DNA of 64,000 nucleotides from Neotamlana laminarinivorans (GCF_020523925.1 NZ_JAJAPW010000001.1:682001-746000); one strand, 5' to 3'; shown: positions 28,007-36,795, counted from the first letter of the stretch. A program made the numbers and translations. The notes: generated from the sequence alone by a model not told the origin.

Positions 28007-28022
28007 AGTAACCTTTGTTACT
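28007..28022 (-). promoter_or_regulatory. putative Crp/Fnr operator of the RND efflux operon
   Basis: A perfect 6-4-6 palindrome, AGTAACCTTTGTTACT on the plus strand. The -7 box TACTTTTG is at 27978-27985 (minus strand). Centre-to-centre distance is 33 bp and the ATG is 49 bp from the near edge. The rest of the 303-bp gap to pncB holds only a weak hairpin near its right end. Confidence 0.7.
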
Positions 28023-28215
28023 AAGCAAAATTTAGTTGATATTGGGCTTAAATTGTAAATTGTAATATGATTAAAGTAATAGAACTATTTAGTAAGCAAT
28101 AAGAAAGAGCGATTAATGTTTTACAGGTAAATTAATATTAACTATGTTATAAAATTCTCCCAAAAACCGTAAAATATGATTAAATTTATTCATTATAATT
28201 TTTAATCATTTTAAC

Positions 28216-28244
28216 AAAAAACGTGGCTTTATATTACGTTTTTT
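28216..28244 (+). other. hairpin just upstream of pncB
   Basis: Arms AAAAAACGT (28216-28224) and ACGTTTTTT (28236-28244) flank an 11-base loop, 17 bp before the ATG. It may be a leader structure, an operator or a chance inverted repeat; nothing else in the 28023-28261 gap is recognisable. Confidence 0.35.
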
Positions 28245-28261
28245 AAACAGAATACATTTTA

Positions 28262-29659
28262 ATGAATATTACTGCTGCATATACAGACCTTTATCAAATT
28301 ACCATGGCGCAAGTTTATTATGGAACTAAACCAAACGGTCGCGCTGTTTTCGATTATTATTTTAGACATAACCCTTATAAAGGTGGATATTCTATTTTTG
28401 CTGGGCTAGAAGATGTTTTAAACATACTAGAAACTTTAGAGTTTTCTTCTTCTGACATGAATTATTTAAAACAAAAAGGATTTGAAAATGATTTTTTAAA
28501 CTATCTCAAAAATTTTAGTTTCAAAGGTAATATTTATGCCTGTAACGAAGGTGATGTTGTTTTTCCAAACAGACCAATATTACAAGTAGAAGCGAATATT
28601 ATTGAAGCACAAATTATAGAAACCCTTTTATTAAATATACTAAACTTTCAAACTTTAATTGCTACTAAAGCCAGCCGAATAAAATATAGCGCTAAAGATG
28701 GTATTTTGCTAGATATGGGCTTACGTCGCGCACATGCTACTGGCGGCTATTATGCATCTAGAGCTGCTGCTATTGGAGGCTTTGATAGTACAAGTAATGT
28801 TAAGGCTGCCGAAGATTACAATATTCCTTCCACAGGCACAATGGCACATTCATTTATACAAAGTTATGAAGAAGAAATACAAGCTTTTAGAGATTTTGCA
28901 AAAATGCGTCCGCAAAATTGTGTATTGTTAATAGATACCTACAACACTTTAAAAAGCGGGCTACCAAATGCCATTAAAGTTGCAAAAGAAATGGAAGAAC
29001 GTGGCGATAAATTGTTAGGTGTTAGGTTAGATAGTGGAGATTTAGCTTACCTATCTAAAAAAACCAGAACCATGTTAGACGACGCTGATTTAAGCTATGT
29101 AAAAATTGTAGCTTCTAATCAATTAGATGAATATGTTATTAAAAGTTTAAAAGAACAGGGTGCATATATTGATATTTATGGAGTTGGAACCAATTTAGTT
29201 ACAGGAAAGCCCGATGCTTCTATAGATGGTGTTTATAAACTTTCTGAATTTAATAATACACCACGAATAAAACTATCGGAAAATATTATTAAAACTTCGT
29301 TGCCTTTTAAAAAACAAGTTTATAGAATGATAGACGAAAATAATATGTTTTATGGAGCAGATGCTGTAACAATTAACTCCGAAGAAAGTGTTTCGCTTAT
29401 GGAACATCCTTTTGATAATACAAAAAGCTTAGATCTTAATAGGTTTAAACATGAGCCTTTATTGCAACAAGTAATGAAAGATGGTAAAAGAATTATTGCT
29501 TCTAGAACTGTTACTGAAATCAAAGAGTATTCGCAATCTAGATTACAACAACTTCCTAATGAATATAAACGTTTTCAAAACCCGCACATTTATAAAATAG
29601 GACTCAGCCCAAAGCTTAAAAAAGAACGAGACGTTTTAATTAAAAAAAATAAATTCTAA
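28262..29659 (+). CDS. pncB: nicotinate phosphoribosyltransferase
   Basis: The enzyme makes nicotinate mononucleotide from nicotinate and PRPP with ATP, in NAD salvage. The 465-residue length fits the longer NAPRTase class. Key stretches are AAYTDLYQITMAQVYY at the N-terminus, RRAHATGGYYASRAA and FDSTSNVKAA in the centre, and GVRLDSGDLAYLSKK, the phosphoribosyl-binding motif. pncA, whose product supplies nicotinate, follows 26 bp downstream, so the two form a nicotinamide salvage operon. Cytoplasmic. No regulator of the NrtR or NiaR type is present nearby. Confidence 0.95.
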   Translation: MNITAAYTDLYQITMAQVYYGTKPNGRAVFDYYFRHNPYKGGYSIFAGLEDVLNILETLEFSSSDMNYLKQKGFENDFLNYLKNFSFKGNIYACNEGDVVFPNRPILQVEANIIEAQIIETLLLNILNFQTLIATKASRIKYSAKDGILLDMGLRRAHATGGYYASRAAAIGGFDSTSNVKAAEDYNIPSTGTMAHSFIQSYEEEIQAFRDFAKMRPQNCVLLIDTYNTLKSGLPNAIKVAKEMEERGDKLLGVRLDSGDLAYLSKKTRTMLDDADLSYVKIVASNQLDEYVIKSLKEQGAYIDIYGVGTNLVTGKPDASIDGVYKLSEFNNTPRIKLSENIIKTSLPFKKQVYRMIDENNMFYGADAVTINSEESVSLMEHPFDNTKSLDLNRFKHEPLLQQVMKDGKRIIASRTVTEIKEYSQSRLQQLPNEYKRFQNPHIYKIGLSPKLKKERDVLIKKNKF

Positions 29660-29685
29660 AAACATACTTAACAAAATCCTTATTC

Positions 29686-30291
29686 ATGAAAACCCTAATT
29701 ATCATTGATGTACAAAATGATTTTATGCCAACAGGCTCGCTTCCTGTTCCTTTAGGAAATGAAATTATTCCGGTAATTAATAATATGGTTAATAAGTTTG
29801 ATTTGGTTTTAGCCACCCAAGATTGGCATCCTTTAAATCACGTTAGTTTTGCCTCAAACCATAAAGGCAAATCTAATTTTGATGTAATAAAATTACATGG
29901 CAAACCACAAACTTTATGGCCAAACCATTGTGTACAAGGTACAAAGGGTGCCGAATTTCACCCATATTTAAATACTAAAAACTTTGAAGCCATATTTAGA
30001 AAAGGCACTAATAATTCTATAGATAGCTATAGTGCTTTCTTTGACAACGGACACTTAAAATCTACAGGTTTAACGGGTTATTTAAAAGAAAAAGGAATTA
30101 CTGAACTTTATTTTTGTGGTTTAGCTGCAGACATTTGTGTTTACTTTTCAATACTAGATGCTTTTAATGAAGGCTTTAATTGTACCTTTATTGAAGATGC
30201 TTCAAAAGCATTGGACAACAATAAATTTGAAACAACAAAAAAAGACATGATTACAATGGGAATTAAAATCATATCATCAAAAGATTTATAA
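29686..30291 (+). CDS. pncA: nicotinamidase
   Basis: Hydrolyses nicotinamide to nicotinate and ammonia. This 201-residue isochorismatase-fold enzyme shows the catalytic Asp in IIDVQNDFMPTGSLPV, the metal ligands in TQDWHPLNH and the catalytic Cys in FCGLAADICVYFS. WPNHCVQGTKGAEFHP is another family marker. It is 26 bp after pncB, which uses its product. A bidirectional terminator follows. Cytoplasmic; high certainty. Confidence 0.95.
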   Translation: MKTLIIIDVQNDFMPTGSLPVPLGNEIIPVINNMVNKFDLVLATQDWHPLNHVSFASNHKGKSNFDVIKLHGKPQTLWPNHCVQGTKGAEFHPYLNTKNFEAIFRKGTNNSIDSYSAFFDNGHLKSTGLTGYLKEKGITELYFCGLAADICVYFSILDAFNEGFNCTFIEDASKALDNNKFETTKKDMITMGIKIISSKDL

Positions 30292-30306
30292 TTATACTTA
30301 ATTACT

Positions 30307-30336
30307 AAAAAAAGCAGCTAATTGTCTGCTTTTTTA
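30307..30336. terminator. bidirectional terminator overlapping the end of the next minus-strand gene
   Basis: Arms AAAAAGCAG (30309-30317) and CTGCTTTTT (30326-30334). The right arm is also the last codons (Lys-Lys-Ala-Asp-Asn) of the gene ending at 30318. Confidence 0.8.
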
Positions 30337-30617
30337 TTTATTAAATACTTTAATAGGATGATTCCAAAAACACCACCAGCACAAGATACTATAACATTAA
30401 CAACAAAAGGGATAGCGTGAAATTTTCCATTAAGCATAATTGCCCAAGGATCAAAACCTAGTTTGCCAAAAGATTTTATTAAAAATATACTACCAAAAAC
30501 ACCAATTAATGTATTTCCTGTAAATCCAAAAGAACATTTATTGTAAAAAAACGCTGTTAAGTTAGCCGCAATTATTCCTAAAAAAATACTTATTAAAGAA
30601 ATTAGGGTACCTGTCAT
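30318..30617 (-). CDS. small membrane protein, third gene of the cyd operon
   Basis: Unknown function. The 99 residues form three hydrophobic helices (about 3-22, 30-48 and 66-91) with a glycine-rich TGNTLIGVFGS segment in the second. It follows cydB by 11 bp and is very likely co-transcribed. Small membrane partners such as CydX and CydH are known for bd oxidases. This protein is longer than those and I do not claim homology. Its last codons double as a terminator arm. Confidence 0.65.
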   Translation of the reverse strand: MTGTLISLISIFLGIIAANLTAFFYNKCSFGFTGNTLIGVFGSIFLIKSFGKLGFDPWAIMLNGKFHAIPFVVNVIVSCAGGVFGIILLKYLINKKADN

Positions 30618-30628
30618 CTTTAATTTAT

Positions 30629-31705
30629 TTAATGCTCACCATAACCAACATTATCCATTTTCCCTTTAAATACACGATATTGTATTGTAAAATAAACTAC
30701 AACTAAAATGGCCGCAATAACAAACCAATACACACCTACCGATAAACCATAACTATCTGCAGCAACATTATACAGCGTTAAGTCTGGGTTAATATTATTG
30801 GTTGATGGTAAAACCTTTGGGAAAATTGAGGCTACTGTTGATGTTAACCCTCCAAATAAAAACAATGAGGAAAATAAAAAACCTTTTCCGTGTTTTTTAA
30901 ATCGTTTAACATTAAACAAACCAAATAAGCCTGTAAAACAGATTATTGGAAATATAATAAACCAAGGATTATTTATAAAATTGTGAAACGGTTTGGGCTC
31001 TATTACGTGCCAAACTAGTAATGAAATAATAACTAATACAACTAATACTATATTTAAATTAAAAACCACTTTTTTAAGTTTTTCGTTTAATTTGGAGCTT
31101 GTTTTAAAAATAATCCAGTTAGCGCCATGAATGGTTAAAGCTACTACCCCTATAATTCCTAAAAGAAGTGTAAACCAATCTATAATACCAAGTTGTTCTG
31201 TTTGTGGACTAAAGGTTGGGTTCCACAATGGTAAAAAGAAATAATGAGCCTCATGGGTAGATTCTCCGTTTATTACATTTCCTAAATTTACGCCACGCAC
31301 TACATTACCTAGAGCAATACCGAAAAATAGAGCTAACAAAAAACTTGAAATACCAAATGCTTTATCCCAAATGCTTTCCCACATATTGTTATGTATTTGC
31401 CCCCGTAACTCTAATCCTGTAGCTCTAAAAATAAGCAACCATAAAATCATTATTAGTGGTAAATAAAAACCACTAAATGATGATGCATAAAGTGTAGGAA
31501 ATGCGAAAAACAACACGCCTCCTGCTGCAATTAACCATACTTCGTTAGCATCCCAAAACGGACCGATAGCATTAGTTATAGCTTTCTTATCTTTTTCTTC
31601 TTTTGCAAAAAACAAATGAATTATTCCTGCTCCAAAATCGTAACCATCTAAAATTACATAAATAGCTAACATTGTCATTAAAACGATATACCAGAATAAT
31701 TCCAT
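30629..31705 (-). CDS. cydB: cytochrome bd ubiquinol oxidase subunit II
   Basis: CydB is the second membrane subunit of the bd-type terminal oxidase, which uses quinol to reduce oxygen to water. At 358 residues with about nine helices it has normal length. The N-terminus has ILDGYDFGAGIIHLF, the classic signature, followed by GPFWDANEVWLIAAGGVLF. It follows cydA by 2 bp. The operon is preceded by a Crp/Fnr-like palindrome. Bd oxidases resist sulfide and cyanide and have high oxygen affinity, which fits shared regulation with the sulfur locus. Confidence 0.96.
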   Translation of the reverse strand: MELFWYIVLMTMLAIYVILDGYDFGAGIIHLFFAKEEKDKKAITNAIGPFWDANEVWLIAAGGVLFFAFPTLYASSFSGFYLPLIMILWLLIFRATGLELRGQIHNNMWESIWDKAFGISSFLLALFFGIALGNVVRGVNLGNVINGESTHEAHYFFLPLWNPTFSPQTEQLGIIDWFTLLLGIIGVVALTIHGANWIIFKTSSKLNEKLKKVVFNLNIVLVVLVIISLLVWHVIEPKPFHNFINNPWFIIFPIICFTGLFGLFNVKRFKKHGKGFLFSSLFLFGGLTSTVASIFPKVLPSTNNINPDLTLYNVAADSYGLSVGVYWFVIAAILVVVYFTIQYRVFKGKMDNVGYGEH

Positions 31706-31707
31706 AA

Positions 31708-33042
31708 TTAATGCTCTTGATTTAATTGAGGCCCTTTATTAATTATTTTACCTGCTAACAATAAAAATAACATACCTAAAAGCAGATATAATCCTATAAA
31801 ACCTAATAGTGTAAATAATGTATTTCCAGATGAAACTGTTGGCGAAGCTCCTTCAGTAGTTCTTAATAAGTTATAAACCAACCATGGCTGTCTGCCTAAT
31901 TCTGCGGTGTACCACCCTGTCGTATTTGCAATGTAAGGAAAAGGTAACATAAACATTAAGCTCCATAAAATCCATTTGGTTTTGTATAATTTTTTGCGAA
32001 TTAATTGTACCACAGCCAATAACATTAAACCTATAAAAATGGTCCCTAAACCAACCATGATATGATAAGAATAATACAAGCCTGGAATATTAGTAGGATA
32101 ATTTTCTTGATCAAACTCATTTAAACCCTTTACTTCTGCACTCCAATCTTGATAGGTTAAAAAACTTAATATATTAGGTACCGCTATTTTATTGTCTAAT
32201 TTCTTTTCTAAAATATTTGGCTGACCTATTAAAACAATTTCAGAGCCACCTTCTTCGGTTTCAAAAATTCCTTCCATAGCAGCGAAGGTAACTGGCTGAT
32301 GTTCTGCTACATTTTTAGCTGCTAAATCACCGGTAGGAAACGCAACCAACAAGCTAGAAATTAAACCAAATATTACGCCTGTTTTCACAAATAGTTTACC
32401 AAATTCGTGATGCTTATTGTTTAGCAAATAAAAAGCACCAATTGCCGCTACCACAAACGATGATGTTACTAAAGATGCGGCTTGATTGTGCAAATATGAT
32501 GGCAACAACCATGGGTTAGAAAATAAAGCTCCAAAATTATTAAGTATAAACTTTCCGTTTTCTAATACCTCATATCCAACAGGGTATTGCATCCAAGAAT
32601 GTGTTGCAATAATAAGATAGCCACTAGCCCAAGATCCTAAAAACACTAAAAAACCAGTAACAAAATGTAATTTATGGCCTAATAGTTTTTCTCCAAATAA
32701 AAAGAGTCCCAAAAAGGATGACTCCAAGAAAAATGAAAACATACCTTCCATAGCCAACGTTTGCCCTATTATTCCTCCTGTTAATTCTGAAAATTTGGCC
32801 CAATTAGTTCCAAATTGAAATTCCATTGGAATTCCTGTTACAACGCCCATAGCAAAATTTAGTGCAAAAATTTTCATCCAGAACTTTGCTGCGTTGTTAT
32901 ATTTTTCGATTTTACAGCGTAAAAATTTCCATTTAAAATAAACTATCATTAAAGATAAGCCCATAGTTAATTGTGGAAATAAATAATGAAACGTAATAGT
33001 AAATGCAAACTGCATTCTATCGTAAAAGAGCATGTCTTCCAT
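31708..33042 (-). CDS. cydA: cytochrome bd ubiquinol oxidase subunit I
   Basis: The haem-bearing subunit of bd oxidase, 444 residues if started at ATG 33042 (MEDMLFYDRMQFAFTITFHYLFP). His19 in this numbering is the usual first haem ligand, and GWYTAELGRQPWLVY near the C-terminus is the family signature. The frame stays open to an ATG at 33099, but that codon lies upstream of the predicted -7 box at 33063-33070 and adds an unusual N-terminus. The shorter start also gives the same leader length as four other genes with this operator. The quinol-binding Q-loop is of the short type. Confidence 0.95.
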   Translation of the reverse strand: MEDMLFYDRMQFAFTITFHYLFPQLTMGLSLMIVYFKWKFLRCKIEKYNNAAKFWMKIFALNFAMGVVTGIPMEFQFGTNWAKFSELTGGIIGQTLAMEGMFSFFLESSFLGLFLFGEKLLGHKLHFVTGFLVFLGSWASGYLIIATHSWMQYPVGYEVLENGKFILNNFGALFSNPWLLPSYLHNQAASLVTSSFVVAAIGAFYLLNNKHHEFGKLFVKTGVIFGLISSLLVAFPTGDLAAKNVAEHQPVTFAAMEGIFETEEGGSEIVLIGQPNILEKKLDNKIAVPNILSFLTYQDWSAEVKGLNEFDQENYPTNIPGLYYSYHIMVGLGTIFIGLMLLAVVQLIRKKLYKTKWILWSLMFMLPFPYIANTTGWYTAELGRQPWLVYNLLRTTEGASPTVSSGNTLFTLLGFIGLYLLLGMLFLLLAGKIINKGPQLNQEH

Positions 33043-33091
33043 CCTACCAATTTTATGAAGTATAAAAATACGGAAAAGCTCTATGTTTTTA

Positions 33092-33107
33092 TGTAACAAT
33101 CATTACA
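33092..33107 (-). promoter_or_regulatory. putative Crp/Fnr operator of the cydAB operon
   Basis: Minus-strand TGTAATGATTGTTACA differs by one arm base from the perfect form at 55546. A -7-like TATTTTTA lies at 33063-33070, again with 33 bp between centres. The ATG at 33042 is 50 bp from the near edge. Confidence 0.6.
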
Positions 33108-33298
33108 AACTCTTCAATTTTAACATCTCAATTTTCAAACAAATCAAATCAAATTCTATAAGTAATTAATAGTAAAACAAGTAGGTTATTATCGGTATAA
33201 TACTTCATCTACAAAAAAATTAGCATAATAGCTTTAAGCATTGTATTTTCGGCACAATAAATGCTTAACTCTACGTTATAACCCAAAAAAGTAATTTT

Positions 33299-34063
33299 AT
33301 GCTACGTCTATCTTTAATTATTTTACTGTTTTTTACCTTTTCGGTAAATGCACAAAACACAGCTGTTGGTGCCGGAGAAAAATTGGTTTACACAGCCTCG
33401 TTTAACATGTCTGGTATTTTAACAGATATTGCTCAAGTTAACATGGAAACCAGTGCTGTAAAAACATCTAAAGCTACATTATTACGTTTAAAATGTACAG
33501 CTTCTACATATAGCAAATGGGATAATTTTTTTAAAGTAAGAGATTTATACGAAAGTTATGTTAGCCCAAAAACATTAACGCCTTACTTATACAACAGGTC
33601 AATTAATGAAGGTGGTTATTTTAAAAAAATGAAGTACACTTTTAGTCACAAAAATAAAACAGTAAAATCTGTACAAACAAAAAGTAAAAACAGAGTTGAG
33701 AACAAAACCGTTTCTATAAGTTCTGGTACAAAAGATATTATTTCTACGTTGTATTATGTTAGATTACACGACTTTTCTAAAATGTCTCAAGGTTCAACAA
33801 AAACACTAAAAATTATTTTTGACAGAAAGGAATTAAACGCTCAAATAACCTATTTAGGTAAAGAAACTATTTCTACGGCAATTGGTAATAAAACATGTTA
33901 CAAAATAGCTATAGGATCTGAAACCAATGTATTACAAGGTAAAAATAACAATGTTTTATGGTTAACCGCTGATGCCAATAAAATTCCTGTTTATGGTAAG
34001 TTTAAAATTCCTGTTGGAAACGGCGAACTAAAAATAAAATCGGCTACAGGTTTAAAAAACTAA
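33299..34063 (+). CDS. DUF3108 domain periplasmic protein
   Basis: A 254-residue protein with a signal peptide (about 1-18, ending VNA). A beta-rich domain matches DUF3108: GAGEKLVYTASFNMSGIL at the start, RDLYESYVSPKTLTPYLYNRS in the middle and a C-terminal TADANKIPVYGKFKIPVG. The fold resembles lipid-carrier or OM-associated beta proteins, but the function is not established. Downstream genes follow at 6 and 38 bp, so it probably heads an operon with the acidic membrane protein and the M28 peptidase. The 199-bp gap upstream holds an imperfect inverted repeat TTAAGCATT...AATGCTTAA (33234-33268). Confidence 0.82.
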   Translation: MLRLSLIILLFFTFSVNAQNTAVGAGEKLVYTASFNMSGILTDIAQVNMETSAVKTSKATLLRLKCTASTYSKWDNFFKVRDLYESYVSPKTLTPYLYNRSINEGGYFKKMKYTFSHKNKTVKSVQTKSKNRVENKTVSISSGTKDIISTLYYVRLHDFSKMSQGSTKTLKIIFDRKELNAQITYLGKETISTAIGNKTCYKIAIGSETNVLQGKNNNVLWLTADANKIPVYGKFKIPVGNGELKIKSATGLKN

Positions 34064-34069
34064 AATAAA

Positions 34070-34588
34070 ATGAAAAAACTATTTACTATTTTAGCATTAA
34101 TTGCAGCTATACTTACTGTTATCCTATCTATTTTACCTGTTTCTAACTTGGCTATTTTTCCGGGTATTTTGGCTCTTATTTTTGGAGGTACAGCCTACTA
34201 TTTTTCTAAAAAAACTGGAGAAATAAAAAAATTATTACCTTTTACAATTATGCTAACTGTTTTAGCTTTGGTTTTAACCTCTTACAAAGCGTTTTTTACA
34301 GAAACTATTGTTGAAGACACTAAGGCTTTAGAAGCCACAGAAGTATTACTTCAAGAAGAATCTTTAGAAGAATTAGAGGACTTAGATATTGAAGAAATAG
34401 AGCTTGATGACAGCGAGCTAGAAGACCTAAGCATTGATGAAACTGAACTTGAAGAATTAAACATAGAAGAAAACATAGAAAGCCTTGATGAAATTGATGC
34501 TAAAGAACTTGAAAACATTGAAATTGATGCTGTTGAAGATATTGAAATAGATGAAAGTGAATTAAATGAACTCGAAATAGATCAATAA
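34070..34588 (+). CDS. membrane protein with a highly acidic repetitive C-terminal tail
   Basis: I do not recognise the family. The 172-residue protein has three hydrophobic helices (about 5-21, 24-43 and 58-75). From about residue 85 it becomes a tail of roughly 85 residues made almost only of Glu, Asp, Leu, Ile and a few Ser. The tail has short imperfect units such as ELDDSELEDLSIDE and ELEELNIEEN. There are almost no basic residues in the tail. It may bind cations or basic proteins, or fold as a solenoid of acidic turns. It lies between the DUF3108 gene (6 bp) and the peptidase gene (38 bp). Confidence 0.7.
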   Translation: MKKLFTILALIAAILTVILSILPVSNLAIFPGILALIFGGTAYYFSKKTGEIKKLLPFTIMLTVLALVLTSYKAFFTETIVEDTKALEATEVLLQEESLEELEDLDIEEIELDDSELEDLSIDETELEELNIEENIESLDEIDAKELENIEIDAVEDIEIDESELNELEIDQ

Positions 34589-34626
34589 TTGTAAAAATGA
34601 AGAAAACAATATAAAACCTTATAAAT

Positions 34627-35646
34627 TTGAAAAAACTATTATTCTTATTTTTTCCTGCAACTATATTAACTAGTTGTATTTCTTTTCAAAATAAAAACAA
34701 AACAAGTAATGAAGCTGAAAACAATAAAGTTGAAGATTACGCTAAAACCATTACATCCAACGAATTAAAAACTTTACTTTACACCTATGCTTCAGATGAA
34801 TTTGAAGGTAGACGAACGGGAGAACCTGGTCAAAAAAAGGCTATTGAATTTCTTAAAGATTTTTATATTAAAAATAGCATTTCTTCTCCGTTAGGAGAAA
34901 ATGATTATTTTCAAGAAATACCTGAGTCTTATTTTAAGCATGGTATAAAAGCTTCTGAAAATGTATTAGCTTATATAAAAGGTTCTGAAAAACCTGATGA
35001 AATTGTCGTTATTTCTGCACATTTAGATCATATAGGCATATCTAAAAATGGTGATATTAATAACGGGGCTGATGATGATGGCTCTGGTACTGTAGCGCTT
35101 TTAGAAATTGCCCAAGCTTTTAACGAAGCTAAAAAAGCTGGCAATGGCCCAAAGCGCACTATTTTATTTTTACACGTTACCGGAGAAGAACTTGGACTTT
35201 ACGGGTCTAGTTATTATGTAAATGAAGATCCTATTTTTCCCCTAGAAAATACAATAGTTGATTTAAATATAGACATGATTGGTCGTGTTGACCCAAAGCA
35301 TGAAGGCGGTAATAACTACTTATACTTAATTGGTTCTGATAAATTAAGCACAGAATTACACAATATTTCTGAAGAAATCAATAAAAAATATTACAACTTA
35401 GAATTCGATTATAAATACAACGCAAACAACGACCCTAATCGTTTTTATTACCGCTCAGATCATTACAATTTTGCTAAAAACAATATACCCGTTATTTTTT
35501 ATTTTAATGGAACACATGCAGATTACCACCGCCCAAGCGATACTCCAGATAAAATTAATTACGCATTTTTAGAAACAAGAACCCGTTTAATTTTTACAAC
35601 AGCTTGGGAACTTGCTAACCGTGATAAGAAACCAAAATTAGATTAA
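34627..35646 (+). CDS. M28 family zinc peptidase, lipoprotein
   Basis: A 339-residue lipoprotein (signal FFPATILTSC, Cys17) with an M28 aminopeptidase domain. Zinc ligands and catalytic residues are visible: SAHLDHIG, NNGADDDGSGTVALLE, GEELGLYGS, DMIGRVD and the final HADYHRPSDTPDKI. Translation starts at TTG 34627; this supplies the lipoprotein signal and no ATG fits. It should trim peptides in the periplasm or at the cell surface. It ends the DUF3108 operon and is followed by a bidirectional terminator. Confidence 0.92.
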   Translation: MKKLLFLFFPATILTSCISFQNKNKTSNEAENNKVEDYAKTITSNELKTLLYTYASDEFEGRRTGEPGQKKAIEFLKDFYIKNSISSPLGENDYFQEIPESYFKHGIKASENVLAYIKGSEKPDEIVVISAHLDHIGISKNGDINNGADDDGSGTVALLEIAQAFNEAKKAGNGPKRTILFLHVTGEELGLYGSSYYVNEDPIFPLENTIVDLNIDMIGRVDPKHEGGNNYLYLIGSDKLSTELHNISEEINKKYYNLEFDYKYNANNDPNRFYYRSDHYNFAKNNIPVIFYFNGTHADYHRPSDTPDKINYAFLETRTRLIFTTAWELANRDKKPKLD

Positions 35647-35662
35647 AATACTTTTAATAATT

Positions 35663-35692
35663 AAAAAAGCACCTCTTTAAGGTGCTTTTTTT
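35663..35692. terminator. bidirectional terminator overlapping a gene end
   Basis: Arms AAAAGCACC (35665-35673) and GGTGCTTTT (35681-35689). The right arm encodes the last residues (Lys-Lys-Ala-Pro) of the thioredoxin-like gene ending at 35677. Confidence 0.8.
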
Positions 35693-36795
35693 GTTATGTT
35701 ATATACATTGTATTGGGCTTTTTGTTTTGATATATCTATACCATAATCTTGAAGATTATTTAGCATTAATTCGTAATATTTATAATGAATTTGCCAATCG
35801 TGCAAAGCTGTATCTTGGTTTTTACTTACTAAAACAATAGGTTGTTCTATAAGATTAGCTAATTTATAAACCACATTATCAAAACTTATATTATCGGCCT
35901 GTAAATCTGAATCTCCTATTAAATAATTCTGGTTATTGCCCTCCCAATTAATTTGTTTAGTATCCCAGAAACTTGCTTTCTCAGTATTCATAACTAATAC
36001 TTCTCCACTACTCTGCTTCACTTTATTACTCAACTTTAAAGCTTTAAATATAGTACGTTTTATGTTATTTAATGCTCTACTACCTTTGTTAAAGCTTAAA
36101 GAATATGTTTTGTTAAATTGGTCTTCAATTACAATTTGTTTATGGTATACTTTAAAAACATAAGCTAGAATTTGTTGTAAATTACCATTAATTTTGAGAT
36201 AATCTTTGGTTTCAATAATTTCTATAGTTGTGTCATCTTCAAAAGCATCAATTATAGCAAACTCAAAATCATCTGAGGCATCGTAACTTTCATCTTCAAC
36301 AGCTAAAGCATAAGATTCGGTAATAAAAAACGACGATTTATTTATAGTAGCTTTATTTTTACTTAAATTATTTCTTAAATGATATAATTTGAAATCTGAA
36401 GGATGTCCTTCCCATAATTTATCGCCATTGGCATTAAATAAAACACCATGTGGTAGGCTGTAAACATTATGCTCTTTAAATGTTTCCCCATCATAATCAA
36501 TAGCTACTGCTAGTTTTAAATCGTGTTTCTCTAAAAATTTTGAAACCACTTCTGGGCTTTCTTGAGATAGAGACATGACATAAAAATTATTTGGATATTG
36601 ATTTTGTAGAGTTTCTAAATATTGTGAAGCTGGCACACATGGTTTACACCAAGTAGCCCAAAAATCTATAAAATAAAGTGCATTTTCATTACTTCCAGAA
36701 ATTTCAGACTCTTTAACAAGCTTTGATATTTTTACCTGACCAAATACACTGGTGCTAAAAACAAATGAAAATACGATTAAAGCAAACTTATTCAT
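35677..36795 (-). CDS. TlpA-like thioredoxin-fold protein with a C-terminal extension
   Basis: A 372-residue exported protein with a signal peptide (about 1-19, ending VFG). A TlpA/ResA-like thioredoxin domain (about 25-140) has the active site FWATWCKPCVPA, Cys50 and Cys53. A domain of about 220 residues follows that I cannot assign; it resembles the secretin/TonB short N-terminal-like region of other flavobacterial proteins (LQQILAYVFKVY, ALKLSNKVKQSSGEVLVMN). The family reduces periplasmic disulphides, often for cytochrome c or surface-protein maturation. It is monocistronic and divergent from the DUF4197 gene across 90 bp. Confidence 0.82.
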   Translation of the reverse strand: MNKFALIVFSFVFSTSVFGQVKISKLVKESEISGSNENALYFIDFWATWCKPCVPASQYLETLQNQYPNNFYVMSLSQESPEVVSKFLEKHDLKLAVAIDYDGETFKEHNVYSLPHGVLFNANGDKLWEGHPSDFKLYHLRNNLSKNKATINKSSFFITESYALAVEDESYDASDDFEFAIIDAFEDDTTIEIIETKDYLKINGNLQQILAYVFKVYHKQIVIEDQFNKTYSLSFNKGSRALNNIKRTIFKALKLSNKVKQSSGEVLVMNTEKASFWDTKQINWEGNNQNYLIGDSDLQADNISFDNVVYKLANLIEQPIVLVSKNQDTALHDWQIHYKYYELMLNNLQDYGIDISKQKAQYNVYNITKKAP

